From Semisulcospira habei (lineage: Eukaryota > Mollusca > Gastropoda > Semisulcospiridae): a stretch of DNA of 64,000 bases. The position numbers and the translations under genes were made by a program. The notes beneath the pieces were generated by a model, which was given only the letters and a program-made list of their open reading frames with translations, made no database searches and had not been told where the DNA came from. The stretch lies in the NCBI GenBank assembly GCA_036245525.1, contig BTPG01000008.1:32615323-32679322 (forward strand). Reading direction: 5' to 3'. The first letter of the stretch is position 1. Every line of letters begins with the position of its first letter. Shown in pieces: positions 1-22,200 of this stretch.

Positions 1-71
1 AAAAACAGGGAGGGGGGGGGGGGGGGGAGGGGGGGTAGAAAAAGTTTCTATCGCTTTGTTACCGAACTCGC

Positions 72-176
72 CAATAGCAAATATAAAAACGTCTTCGGGC
101 CCGCAGACGGCCGCAGTGGGCCGTGCGCGTTTCCGCCACTGCGGCCATAGTAGGCCCCAGGACCTTTGCTTACTGC
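72..176. repeat. GC-rich palindrome element, family F (diverged copy)
   Basis: CGTCTTCGGGCCC then GGCCGCAGTGGGCC, turning back to CCACTGCGGCC and CTTTGCTTACTG. It matches better copies at 6334, 9141, 14268 and 15689. Confidence 0.55.
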
Positions 177-187
177 GTCTGCTTTTC

Positions 188-209
188 GCGCCCCCCCCCC
201 CCCCCCCCA

Positions 210-247
<38 letters not shown>
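188..247. repeat. Poly-C tract and (CA)n microsatellite
   Basis: About 19 C residues followed by about 20 CA units; C-rich low-complexity sequence continues to about 285. Nothing coding is seen between 1 and 3400. Confidence 0.9.
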
Positions 248-249
<2 letters not shown>

Positions 250-634
250 CCCCACTCCCCCCACCCCACCCCACCCCAAGTCCCCCCAAAATAGAAAAAA
301 AAAAAAAAATTAACAAAGTGAAGAAATGAAGCAAGAAAAATAAGTGGAGAATTAGCAAGTCTGGTAGTTAAAAAGTGATCGATTGTGACAGATTATTTAT
401 TATATATTCACTAAGACATATACATGTAATCTGACAGGGAATCATGTAAAGACCTCCCGGTCATCCCTCCACCTTTCCACCCGTACTCTTTAAGGTCCTT
501 CCTACAGCTTCCTTCCACTCTCTCCCCGCCTAGTTCCCACCCCCATCCCTCGCTCTTCGAGTGGACATGGAATCAGAACGTTGGCTCCGGGGAGAACAGA
601 TTCCCTCATTAGGGTTGACGTTCGCCGCTCGCGA

Positions 635-719
635 AATTTCTGTTCCCAACCGAGTTCTGTAACGCAAGCTCCACGTATAGTTGAGCTTGAGTTGCGGAAC
701 TCGGTTGGGAAAAGAAATT
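635..719. repeat. Isolated hairpin, ~38-bp arms
   Basis: Left arm AAATTTCTGTTCCCAACCGA and right arm TCGGTTGGGAAAAGAAATT face each other around a short loop. No TTAA bounds it. Confidence 0.6.
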
Positions 720-1309
720 ACGTTGGCCGCTCAACATTTGTAGAGTTCGATTTACACTCTTCAGCAAATACATGCACTAGAAATGTTTTTAATTGGTTTC
801 ATGCGAAGAAACAAATCAAAACAAAATAAAAAACAAGAATGTAATGCTAATTTTTGTGCCTGCTGTAGAAAGCTGAGAAAAAATGGAAACAATGCTAGAT
901 CTGCTAGCGAGGACAATGATTGAACGGGCTAACCCGTTGGCCTATCTCTGGAATAGACAATGCCAAGAGCACCTCGCTACCGATCGCCGGTGTTGCATCC
1001 GGGCCAGAATGACCTCTATACGTATGGTTCTTTTTTTAAAATAACCGTGACATTTCTCCGCTTACTAAAAGACAAATGACGTCGGTGGAAATTAATCTTT
1101 GATATGACCTCGGAAGTCAATAAGCAGCATTTTTTAAACATGACTTGTTTATAAGTTATTTATGGTGGACGTCCGAAATATAACTACATAACAACGAACG
1201 TTGTCTTCTTTCAGTCTCTTTATGCTTTTTCTATCGGCCTGGCGCAATTCGACCTTTTCCCTGGTCGCCCGTTCTCAAGGCAACGGAACTCTTCTTGTCA
1301 CATGTTACC

Positions 1310-1760
1310 AAGGTAATAGGGGCGGATCTGGGAAGGGGGTGGGTTCCAAGGGTTCCGGACACCCCCCACCTACCCACCCACCCCCCGGCCCAAAATTCTT
1401 TAAAATGCTATAACAAAGTCACTTTTGGGGATTTTGGAATGGTTAGAGTTTTAACACTCAGGCGCCACCTCTCCCCATTCCCTTCCTCCCCACCCACCCC
1501 ATCTCCAGACCCAATTTTTAAAAAAATGCTATAACAAAGTTCCTTTCGCGGGTGTTTGGACCACCCCCCCCCCCCACCCTTCCTCCGTTGTATTTTTGGC
1601 GAGTGGTGAGAGTCATGCACACGCCTTCTTCCCTCCCCCCGCCCCTCTCCCTCTCCACCTCCCCCCCACCACCCCCCCACCCCCACCCCCCCCACCCACC
1701 CCCCAATCCTTGCTTTTTTATTTTTCGACCCGTGGAAAGCAATGTCTATCGCCGGGGAGG
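1310..1760. repeat. C-rich degenerate repeat with AAAATGCTATAACAAAG spacers
   Basis: Poly-C-like tracts alternate with ATTTTT(C/G)G-containing spacers; the spacer AAAATGCTATAACAAAGT occurs twice (1402, 1523). It resembles poly-C repeats at 22540-22760, 30330-30480 and 46610-46680. No gene seen. Confidence 0.5.
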
Positions 1761-2504
1761 CCCTTTTTGTATGAGGTTGAAGGTCCCAAAAATAAGTTTC
1801 GAGGTAACTGATCCGCACCTGCGTAACATGTGATAAGTAGACTCCCTTATTACATGTTGCGATGACAACGTTAGTCGCTGAGCAAAGCGTTCTCCCGCAA
1901 ATACGTCTTTGACCAATCATATTTCTCAGCACAAACATACCCTTCCAAACCTCAAAACAAAAATATGCCGATAAATAAACAATTTAGGGGCCTACACAAC
2001 AAAGAGAGCTATATATAGGTCTGGTAATACAAAACATACTGAATAATTGGACTAATAAGTTAGATAATATCGAAAATTCAACTGAAGCGAAGGCCCCGAT
2101 GCTGCACGTACTGACCGTATTCGAAACGGGCGAAGAAACAAAAAGCTGGATAAATAAATATTGAAGGGATTAAACCGCAAAATAACTATATGCACGCGTT
2201 GTATTCGGGTTATGTTACCAATTTCATACAAAAGAATGACTGAAAATGTATTAAATTTTTTAAAAAATATCTGAGAGAGAAATTCACAGGTGAAAGCAGT
2301 TCGCGCGAGGTTGTTGGCTGATAGTCGGAAGCCGATTTGCGTCCCCTGAATCTCTACGTCACACAGTAAAGCTTGGGGTCCTTTCAAGGTACTTCACACT
2401 TAAACGTTTTACAGTTGAAGACAAGATCGTAGTATTACGAGTTAGGCATTGCCAGTGGTTCTTGTCGTCTTACGGGTCAGATCGGGAGGTCAATTCCGGA
2501 GCTA

Positions 2505-2590
2505 GGAGTCTCGGGCTAAAGCCCACGACTCTCGGGCTAAAGCCCACGACTGACTTTCGGGCTAAAGCCCTCGGCTAAAACCCTCGACCC
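2505..2590. repeat. Minisatellite, ~20-bp unit TCGGGCTAAAGCCCACGACT
   Basis: About four imperfect tandem units, each itself partly palindromic (GGGCTAAAGCCC). Confidence 0.75.
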
Positions 2591-2916
2591 TTACCTGCGA
2601 CATTGACTCCGCGTGTCATTTCTCCGCTTCACCAGAGAAATGGCACGGTTATTAATTTCGAAGCGAACAAAGTAGGATTTACATTTTTTAAAAACTCTAG
2701 CATTCTAACCAATCATTGGTGTGACGTGTTTCAAGGGTTGACAGACCTAGTCCTTAGACATGACTGCACGCCACGTGCTACGGCAGGGGATCCGACTCGG
2801 GGTTAGCCTCGTGTCTGCTCTTTCATATGTTTCCATATCTACACTTAGCAAACGTAGAATGACGTAAAGGGGACGTTGACCTTCCATCAGTGTTGACCCG
2901 GAAGTAAAAAAAAAGT

Positions 2917-2966
2917 GTTTGTTTGTTTGTTTGTTTGTTTGTTTGTTTGTTTGTTTGCTTGTTTTT
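2917..2966. repeat. (GTTT)n microsatellite
   Basis: About 11 tandem GTTT units. Confidence 0.85.
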
Positions 2967-3424
2967 TCATTAATTACTCGCCTAATTAATCGGCCTACGT
3001 GTCTGTCATCACACGGGGAGAAAACCAAAGTTATGGCTTAGAGTTATAGACCTCGGTTGCCACCGGAAACGCCCAGATGTTCTCCATTTCACGACTCAAA
3101 CAAATGACAACAAAGGCTTAATATTTCCTTCACAAATGCCGGTTCTTGGTATGTAACACAATGATGCTACACAAAAGGACTAACGGTTACATTTACGATG
3201 TTTGATTGACGTAGAATGAAAGACTTTTTTGCTCTTTTTTCGTCTGCTACGTAGGAGAGTTTCCCTGTTGACGCACGGGGCAGTGGAAAGCCAGTTACGT
3301 GTGTCTATTGGCATTGTTTGCTAAGTAAAGGTAAACACATCTTTGTTCAAACAAACAAACATTGAGAACACGTTGTATTGGCGGCGAAATTTAGCAGTCA
3401 AATCCTGCATTGGAGCAGGTAGCG

Positions 3425-3516
3425 TTAACCCTTTGCGTGTCGGTGGCGGTTTTTGTCGCGATAATTCCCGTAGCAATCATCGAGACTAAAACCACTTCCG
3501 ACACGCAAAGACTTAA
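3425..3516. mobile_element. TTAA hairpin element, family E
   Basis: TTAACCCTTTGCGTGTCGGT at the left and CCGACACGCAAAG..TTAA at the right, with a nested inner repeat (GATAATTCC/AATCATCG). Miniature inverted-repeat element with piggyBac-like TTAA boundaries. Confidence 0.7.
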
Positions 3517-3557
3517 TCATGGACTAAGATGCATTGCCATGACAAAGACAAAATCGA

Positions 3558-3642
3558 TTAACCCTTAGGTTGTCGGTAGCGGTTTTTGTCACAGGAATCA
3601 TCTCGACAAAAACCGCCCCGTGACCGAGAGTCAGAAGGTTAA
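3558..3642. mobile_element. TTAA hairpin element, family E (diverged)
   Basis: TTAACCCTTAGGTTGTCGGT and a mirrored right half ending AGAAGGTTAA; the TTAA at 3639 is shared with the next element. Confidence 0.6.
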
Positions 3643-3697
3643 GTCATTCAAGACGTTATGCCGCGTATCCGGAGGTGGCATGTCTTGAATAAGTTAA
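3639..3697. mobile_element. TTAA hairpin element, family G
   Basis: TTAAGTCATTCAAGACGT mirrored by CATGTCTTGAATAAGTTAA. Same family at 4879 and 43581. Confidence 0.6.
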
Positions 3698-4241
3698 GGT
3701 TACAAGAAAGCGATGAACACGTGCAAATAAAATAAAAGGCTGCGTGCGTGTGCGTGTGATACACATGTATTAAACAATTATTTGATGCAGGCAAATACCC
3801 TTAATAACTAAAATAATACTAGAATAAAGGAGACTGCAAACAAATAATCATGCCGGTTTACGTCTAATTGTTTCCTTATATGGATCAGACCAGAATCAGA
3901 CTGAATCAACGTAGAATGTCAGGTACTGGATATCTACTGCGACAGTTCCATCACATCCATCTAAAGTTTCTTGCACCTCTTAAATTTATTTTACATTTTA
4001 GACCGCTGGGCAACGCAATTTAATATTCTGGGTTTGTTTCACATGCTGTGCAGACACGCCCAGAGAAGGTCTTGATGCTTTCGAGATGTAAAGCGGTGTA
4101 CAAGCAACCAGCCAACACTCAAAAGTCTTGCCAGAGTTGCTTTGAATCGGGCCCTTCACGATTCTACTCTGTATGTTAGTGACAATTTTGCTCGGCGGGA
4201 AAAAAGCCGAATTTATTCGGCCGAGCTGCATCGCCAAGGGT

Positions 4242-4454
4242 TTAACTCGTTCAGTGCCAGCTGACGACACCGTGTTTCTGCAATCTTCGTTAATCCAACA
4301 CAAAAGAGCCTAGCTGCCCCACAAACATGGACTAAAAATTGTGTCAGCAAGCGGCATAGATCCTCATGAGCCCCCGCGACTGTGGGGGCTCATGAGGATC
4401 TATACCTCTTGCAGTTGGGTGGTGTTCAAATTTTCTCGACACTGAACGGGTTAA
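4242..4454. mobile_element. TTAA hairpin element, family D
   Basis: Termini TTAACTCGTTCAGTGCC and GGCACTGAACGGGTTAA (as CACTGAACGGGTTAA), with central palindrome CATAGATCCTCATGAGCCCC and its complement. Lies directly upstream of GPCR exon 1. Confidence 0.75.
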
Positions 4455-4558
4455 TGCCTGACCAGCGTCCGCTACCTTTCTCGGTTCCTCTACACTGTTA
4501 TACGTTTTCAGGAGTCGCCGCGATCCAGCCTAACATCCTCCTCAACAACGCCTCCGCC

Positions 4559-15635
<11,077 letters not shown>

Positions 15636-15688
15636 AATTCAACTGAAGGCATCGGCGACACTTTTCAGAAGTTTTTTTTTAGCCCGGT

Positions 15689-15785
15689 CCCAGTAGCAAA
15701 ACGTCTACGGGCCCAAGACGGCCGCAGTGGCCACGCGCACAGCCGTGCGCGGGCCGCACTGCGGCCGTCGTGGGCCCGAGTGGGA
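15689..15785. repeat. GC-rich palindrome element, family F
   Basis: AAACGTCTACGGGCCC, GACGGCCGCAGTGG and mirrored GCACTGCGGCCGTCGTGGGC; just downstream of the GPCR stop codon. Confidence 0.7.
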
Positions 15786-15825
15786 TGCCTATTCTGTTTG
15801 AGAAACACGTACATAATTGCATATG

Positions 15826-16165
15826 AATGCAGCCAGCAAGAGGTGTACAGCTTCACTGGAGCCCCACGCGTGGGATGAGGATCTATGCCTCTCGTAGTTT
15901 ATGGTTGGTCAGTTAGTTTCTTCTGAAGCCAGATAACCGTTTTTTGTGACAATAACATACAGCCTCAGAGGACCACTCCCCAATTTGGAAAGTTCGACCG
16001 CATGACTAAACGTTTTAACATGGGGAAAAAAACCTGAGTGATCGCGAATGAGTAACTCCTTCACTGCCGAGAAGAAAAAAAAATTAACACTACCCAGCTG
16101 CAAGAGGACTAGATCCATGAATCCCTGCAGTTGCGTGGGCTCATGAGGTTCTATGCTTCTTGTTG
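15826..16165. repeat. Two decayed family D hairpin fragments
   Basis: AGCAAGAGGTGTACAG..GAGGATCTATGCCTCT (15837-15897) and CTCCTTCACTGCC..GGCTCATGAGGTTCTATG (16055-16157) are recognisable pieces of the D palindrome. Confidence 0.45.
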
Positions 16166-16347
16166 AAACCACTTTGCATCTACAGCCGTGAGATGGCCTT
16201 AGTCGCCTGCTCGGCGTAAAACTCGAAACTGATTTGTAAAACTAGCCTAATTAACTTTTTATCCGCGTTCCTTTGACTTTTATGGATTTTTGACGTTGAA
16301 ATTACAATGATTTCAGCGACAGTCTGCGTCCACTCGCCTTAGTTGAC

Positions 16348-16450
16348 TTAACCCTTCGCGTGTCGGTAGCGGTTTTAGTCGCGATGATTCCCATAGCAAT
16401 CATCGCGACTCAGTAAATGAAACCGCTACCGTTACGCAAAGGCGGGTTAA
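16348..16450. mobile_element. TTAA hairpin element, family E
   Basis: TTAACCCTTCGCGTGTCGGT, then GTAGCGGTTTTAGTCGCGAT mirrored through AATCATCGCGACT to CGCAAAGGCGGGTTAA. Confidence 0.75.
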
Positions 16451-16576
16451 CTCGTCACCAAGCAAATTTCAACCAGTACTGTCTTTCCTTGTTAGTTTTC
16501 TGTCTTTCCTTGACAGACACATTGTTGTTCGAAAATCAGACGTAGGTCAAAACTGCAAGTGCTTCCATTCACAGGC

Positions 16577-16781
16577 AGCCCCGACACACAGCCGAAGACA
16601 TATCGAGCATGATAGTTCAAGGGTGGTGCCAGAATAGCTTGACGCCCCGCATAGGCTCCAAGCTATTCTGGCACCACCCTTGAACTGTCATGCTCGATCT
16701 GTCTCTAAAATCGTAAGTGCAGTCCTTCAGAAGGCAACTTCAAATTTTGGGGATTTCGGTCAGTCTTGGGGTAGAATGATA
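16577..16781. mobile_element. Family C hairpin element (ends decayed)
   Basis: Core GATAGTTCAAGGGTGGTGCC, TAGCTTGACGCC and full mirrored arm to TCATGCTCGATCTGTCTC; right terminus CTTGGGGTAGAATGA. Confidence 0.7.
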
Positions 16782-17231
16782 TAACGGTGAATGAAAAGCC
16801 TGGAACAAAACATGCGATATCGCATGCTTTTCCTGGGCTTTGATCCACTCAGTGTTTTCGAAACATGTGCAATCATACCGACATAATTCTGATGTCTGGA
16901 AATCTGGCTCTCTGTGGAAGGGAGGGGGAGGGTGGGGGGGGGGGGGGGGTTCACTGACTGAACCACTGTCAGTACGGTCCCCTATCGGCCACTCCGATCC
17001 CTCCCGGCCCCTTTACCGGCCTGACCCGCCCTCACTGATTTCGACTGACTTCGCCTCTGGCGCCCAGTGCCAATGAGCCTCCGTCTTCTTCACAGTGAAG
17101 TTTATTCTTCTTTCAGGCGGCTTAGTGTCCCACAGCACTAAAAGTGAGTAAAGGACAATTTTCGACGATATGACTCATTTTTTAATTTAGCTTTTGGAAA
17201 CTTTTTAACGCTCGTGTTCCTCAGTATTTGT

Positions 17232-17262
<31 letters not shown>

Positions 17263-19115
17263 TACTTTCCTGTATACTCCCACTGGTGAATTTTCCGGTT
17301 TGCAACGACAGACTACTACTAACCGGGCGATTCTGTGACAACGAACGCCGCCAGAGCCGCGAGTGACTCAGTTCCGCGTTCAGTGTGATAACCAGCTTGA
17401 GTAAGCAAACTAAAAACACGGCCAAACTCCAAAAGGCATACAGCCTCAAGACTGACGAGCCCGGAGGGTATACTGATTACTATGATCATAGATCTATGGG
17501 CCGGAGTAAATCCACACTTACGACAGAGTTTACTTCAAGTTCGCTGGTCTCAGTCGATCCGGCCGGGGTAGGTCAGTCTCAGTTTCCAATCCGCGCAGTC
17601 TGGCCGGCCGGCATGACTAATTAGAATGTCGAACAAAGTGGGAATAATTTAATCCGGCCATCATCGGAGTCAGTAATTCTGTCTCATGTGCGGGAAGTAC
17701 TCTTCTCGGAAGGGAATTTAATCCACGTCTTAAACACCTTTTAAACCTGGCTATAGATCCTTTTAAGTTATAACTCCAATATCTTTTAAACTGTATATAA
17801 GGTCCTTTTAACTTTTAGTAACCCCTTCTCTTAAACTAAATATGTTGAAATAAATTATTATCACTTTTACACCGACCGGCATGCGGCCTTGGCGCTGCTG
17901 GCCTTCTACAGCCTACCCTACCCCCACCCCCCCCCCCCCCTTCCACCATACCCATCCCTCCCCCCCCCCCCCCACTCCCCCAATACCAAGCATAACCAGT
18001 TAGTCTCCCATAAATAGTAATTGTGTTCGAGGGGACAGTAAACCGGACATAGTCTCGGAAGGGAAGTAAAATCTGCATGCAACATTATTTACCCCCGAGT
18101 AAATCTGTAGTGGGGAGTACCTCACAAATCCATCACGTTACACCACTCGGCGTTGTTTGTGAATACTAAATCCCACTAAGCCATCGTGGCGAGCACATTA
18201 GACGGAAACCAGTCAACACACACGCACACACACGCGCGCGGGTATTTTCTGTGCCGTTTGAAAAGCCTTACAGTTTGAGGATAACAATTTCCTCTTCTCC
18301 ACGTGCTGGCAAACAACGTTAAAAGGCACTTTCTGTGAACGCGGTATTGTTCGCTTGGTACATAATGGGCCACAAACAAAAGTCAAAGGTGGTGTATGAT
18401 TCTGTTTAACTTCCACGATTACTGAATTTTTTTTAAATGTATTAATACAAACGTCCATTTCGTTATGTTGCTCAGTTTAGTGGATCAGCCACGTGAGACT
18501 GATTTACTAACTAATGGCCATGTGTTGGTAAGGACGTCGCATGTACAATCCGGTAGCGCTACAGCAGTAGCACATGTTTGTGTTAAATGTTCATGTATAT
18601 GTATGTCATTTGTTTACAGTCCTGGCCTTGTAGTTGCCACACGTTTTATGTCGCATGTCTTGTACTATATTTGGAAAAAAAAGTGACACCGTCAGTTTTT
18701 TGATGCCCCTATACAAAAAAATGTGCTTCTCGCACGACTGTATTTGGGGTACACGTATAACATTGATCAATGTAATCAGAGAGGACCAAATCCACTTACT
18801 GGTCACCAGATGGGAGGAGATTTCTGTTTGGGCGAGCAGAGTCGATATATTTTATTGATCGCTTTCTGTGTACCCATGCTATATATGACAAAATGCAAAT
18901 TTACTACACAAAACTATGAAAGTGCCAGTTTAACAACTATCAGAAAAAAATGGGGCCCCCAGATTTCATGTCAATGTTAATCCAAATGGCTGCTAGGGTC
19001 ACAGAACGTTTGGTCATGTCTGTTAATTATATTATTTATAGGGCTTTATCATCTATGCAGGTAATGTTACTTGTGATTTATTATTAGCAGACGCACTATC
19101 CATTACACTTTACAG
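16782..19115. other. Intergenic or upstream part of the nucleolin-like gene; no exon recognised
   Basis: Contains poly-G (16924-16950), (TTTA)n (17226-17262), poly-C (17920-17975) and an ACAC run (18216-18240). I found no convincing initiator exon for the nucleolin-like gene here, although it should lie in or before this stretch. Confidence 0.5.
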
Positions 19116-19208
19116 ACTCCTCAGCCACAGAAGGGCCAGCATCTACAGACAAAGGGCACCCCACAGAGTGCACCTGTTGGGAAGAAGCCTCAAAAAGGCA
19201 GAGATGAG
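19116..19208 (+). CDS. Nucleolin-like gene, candidate exon a
   Basis: Open segment between tttacag and GAG|gtgaga, phase 0, 31 residues rich in Lys, Gln and Pro ([10 protein letters not shown]). Composition matches the following exons, but similarity alone does not prove it. Confidence 0.55.
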
Positions 19209-22200
19209 GTGAGATTCAATTAAGTCATAAATATAACTAGCTATCACATCATTTCCTTTTTTCACAAAGTCCTATCCGTGACACTTCCACTTCCAGTGTT
19301 AAAGCTGGATTGTGCATGCAGCCACTGATACGGTTTGTGCATGCACATAGGGGATAAAAACCATAGTTGTACTGAATGTTGATTGAATGTTAAATGTTGC
19401 CAGCATCTGTCAACAGTAGGATGTTTTTCATTAATTGGTTAACTAGAAGAAGGTGTGCAGTTGTAGTATGAGCCATTCTCAAACGGTGAAAGCACCAAAC
19501 AGTGACCACTTTTGTCACTCAAGCATTGACATGATATTGCACTGACACACTCCATTTTACACCAATGTATGAATGAAATACATATAAACAAGCATGTCTT
19601 GATTACTCTTCTGAAAGTGTACTTTTTTGAGGATTAATTAGAAAAAAACATAAGTTTTGGCAGCTTGAAAGCATGACGCAAGAACCCCTACTGAAGTAAA
19701 AACAAGCCTTTCACTGTGATTATTTCCGCAAACCAGCCATTTCCATGGATAGATTAGGTGTAGCACTTTATTCGGAAAGTTTTCGTTAGTTCGGAAAAAA
19801 CGTTTTTATTGGTGTTAAAACACCTGCAAATGTACGCTATTGGATGTTGCATGTACCGTCCGAGTACAAGATTCGGGAAAAAAATTTCCATTGGTAAACA
19901 ATTGAACCTATGGGTGTTTCAAGCCAATGTCTACTGATAATTTAAAATTACATTAATGCAGGTGAACGTTTTACGTCTTGAGAGTGCCAATTTAGTTTTA
20001 TAGGCTTTTATTTTTTTCCGGATAAAATTTTCAGTCATTTTTTATTCCAGGAACACCCTTGAATTAACACCACAAAATGCAACTGAGTGGGAAGTTCTGA
20101 TTCTAATTTTGTATGTATACCAATGACTCGGATGCGATAACCTTCACCTTTCAGTTTCACAGCAAATGACGAAGACGAGGCATGGCAAGTGAATTTTCCA
20201 TTTCTGTCATTACCGTTTTACAAGTCCAGATTTTTCATAACTTCAGCGCACATTCTCCCTGATATATTTTTTTGTAAAATTCCTGCTGACCCTAATAAGT
20301 AATATAGATATTGACGTAGAATAATTCTAATCATTGCACAATGTGAGCTCATGTTTGCTTAGCAAGGAACCAGTTCCAAGTGCAGTGTTGTGTGGACACT
20401 GGAATCGAAAGAGAAAGTTGCGCATGGCAGAAAACGCTCCTTATGACGGAACAACGTCCAGAAATCAGAAGCTGAACGTTTGGGCGTTAATGATGACACG
20501 ACATTTCTTTCACAATACATCTTTGTAAACATGTGTACAATTTTCTGGTATAATTTTAATCATAGTGTTAGTTCCATCTGTGCTGGAGTTAAAAGGTGCA
20601 AAGAGGTGGTTATTTTTATTGCTGTACTAGATAATATTTCCTGTTGTCTGCAACGTCCATTCTCCTCAGATTTTGGACATTTGAAGGGCTCTAACAGCAA
20701 TATAGAATCTCAGATTATCTATTTCAAACACTGTTTTGAAAACTAGAATGACAAAACATGCCACAGACATTAAATAGTCAATTTTCAAAACATTTTAATA
20801 ATTTGAGTTTTTGTCACGCTTTGGTGTTCACCTTTTGTTGCTACTGATCCCCACGAGTGATGATGCCCAAAAAATGTAGCTTGCCAGCCAGGCTACCAAG
20901 ATTTGAAAGTTAGTAGCTCAAGACAAACCTTCAGTAGTCCATCCAGTGAGAAGTTGCTGATGTATTCTGATCACAACAAGTTGAACACTTGGAAAAATGT
21001 ACTGTTGGTATTATGGTAATACTCAGACGGAGGCAAAGCTCATGAAATTCAGATTCTTTGAAGGCATGATTGCTTATGGATTAACTCAGGGTTCGCGATT
21101 ACCAGTATTTTGCCATTTGTGAACAGAGAATACCGGAAATGTATTAAGCTGCCGATCCCAGGGAACAGTTTTATTTGGGCTGGACCGGTTAGAATTCTGC
21201 CGATGAACGCTTATGTCCCTTTTCTAATGGAAAGCATTTCCTGGGGACGGGTTTTGATCTGAACTTGAAAAGAAACAGGAGGGAGGGACGACTGGTTTTG
21301 AAAAATCCTAGCATGAACCCTGTCAACTCCTTACACCCAGAGGATGAAATTATCAAGTTTGTGTAGATATCATCTGAGGTCTATATCACAGCTCAGGAGA
21401 CAGATCGAACATGATATTTCAGGTTGGTGTCAGAATAGCTTGGCGCACAAGCTGTTCTGACACCAACCTTGAAATAGCATGGTCATCCACACCCTGTCGT
21501 CTTTCAGGGTGTTATGGGTTAAAATGGAAATTGCTCATGGTGGAAAAACTGTCATGCAGTTACATGTATGTTTACATCACCATTTTGTTTAATTCATTCT
21601 ACCCCAAGACCGAAATCCCCAAATTTTGAAGTCGTCCTCTGAAGACTGCATTGCAGTGCAGGACACAGATCGATCTATCAAGGTCGATTTTTATCTTGAT
21701 GTGGTGTGTCTGGGGTAGAATGAGTTAAAAAAGATGTTTCAGTGATTTTACTTACACTACATGTATTTTTGTTCTCAAATCTTTCATGCTGCCCTGTGTC
21801 TTTCCTGAGGCGCACATTACAAGTTTATTTCTACTTTCTATTCAACAAGGTGACTGTAAAGTTTGTTTTATTGAAGTTTTTTGGAAATTATGAAAATTAT
21901 AAAAATGATATAAATGGTAGGTATTTCTTGACTTTGTGTGATTAGTTTATGATAAGATGCGGTTTCATGTATAATGTTTTATCACTAATAGTAATACTAT
22001 TCAGTCATAATTGAGGGAAATGATATTCGGTAGGCAGGTGTGTAAAGTCCAATACAAGCCACCAGGTCTCCCATCAGTGCATTTACTCACCCACATACTT
22101 TTTATCCGTGAAAGAAAAGCTCTTCTGGGCTTGAAACGTTAAGGTCACCAGACAGGTTTATAAAGGTTTCAAGCAACCCTCTTTGCCATCCATGGATCCC

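Noticed and set aside
4382..4558. In-frame upstream ATG adding about 59 residues to the GPCR
   Set aside because: The extension starts inside a TTAA hairpin element (4242-4454), crosses a good splice acceptor at 4511, and adds no signal peptide; the ATG at 4559 has better context.
18462..18524. Initiator exon for the nucleolin-like gene (MLLSLVDQ.. then a gtaagg donor)
   Set aside because: Phase fits, but start context is poor and the peptide lacks any nucleolin character; not strong enough to annotate.
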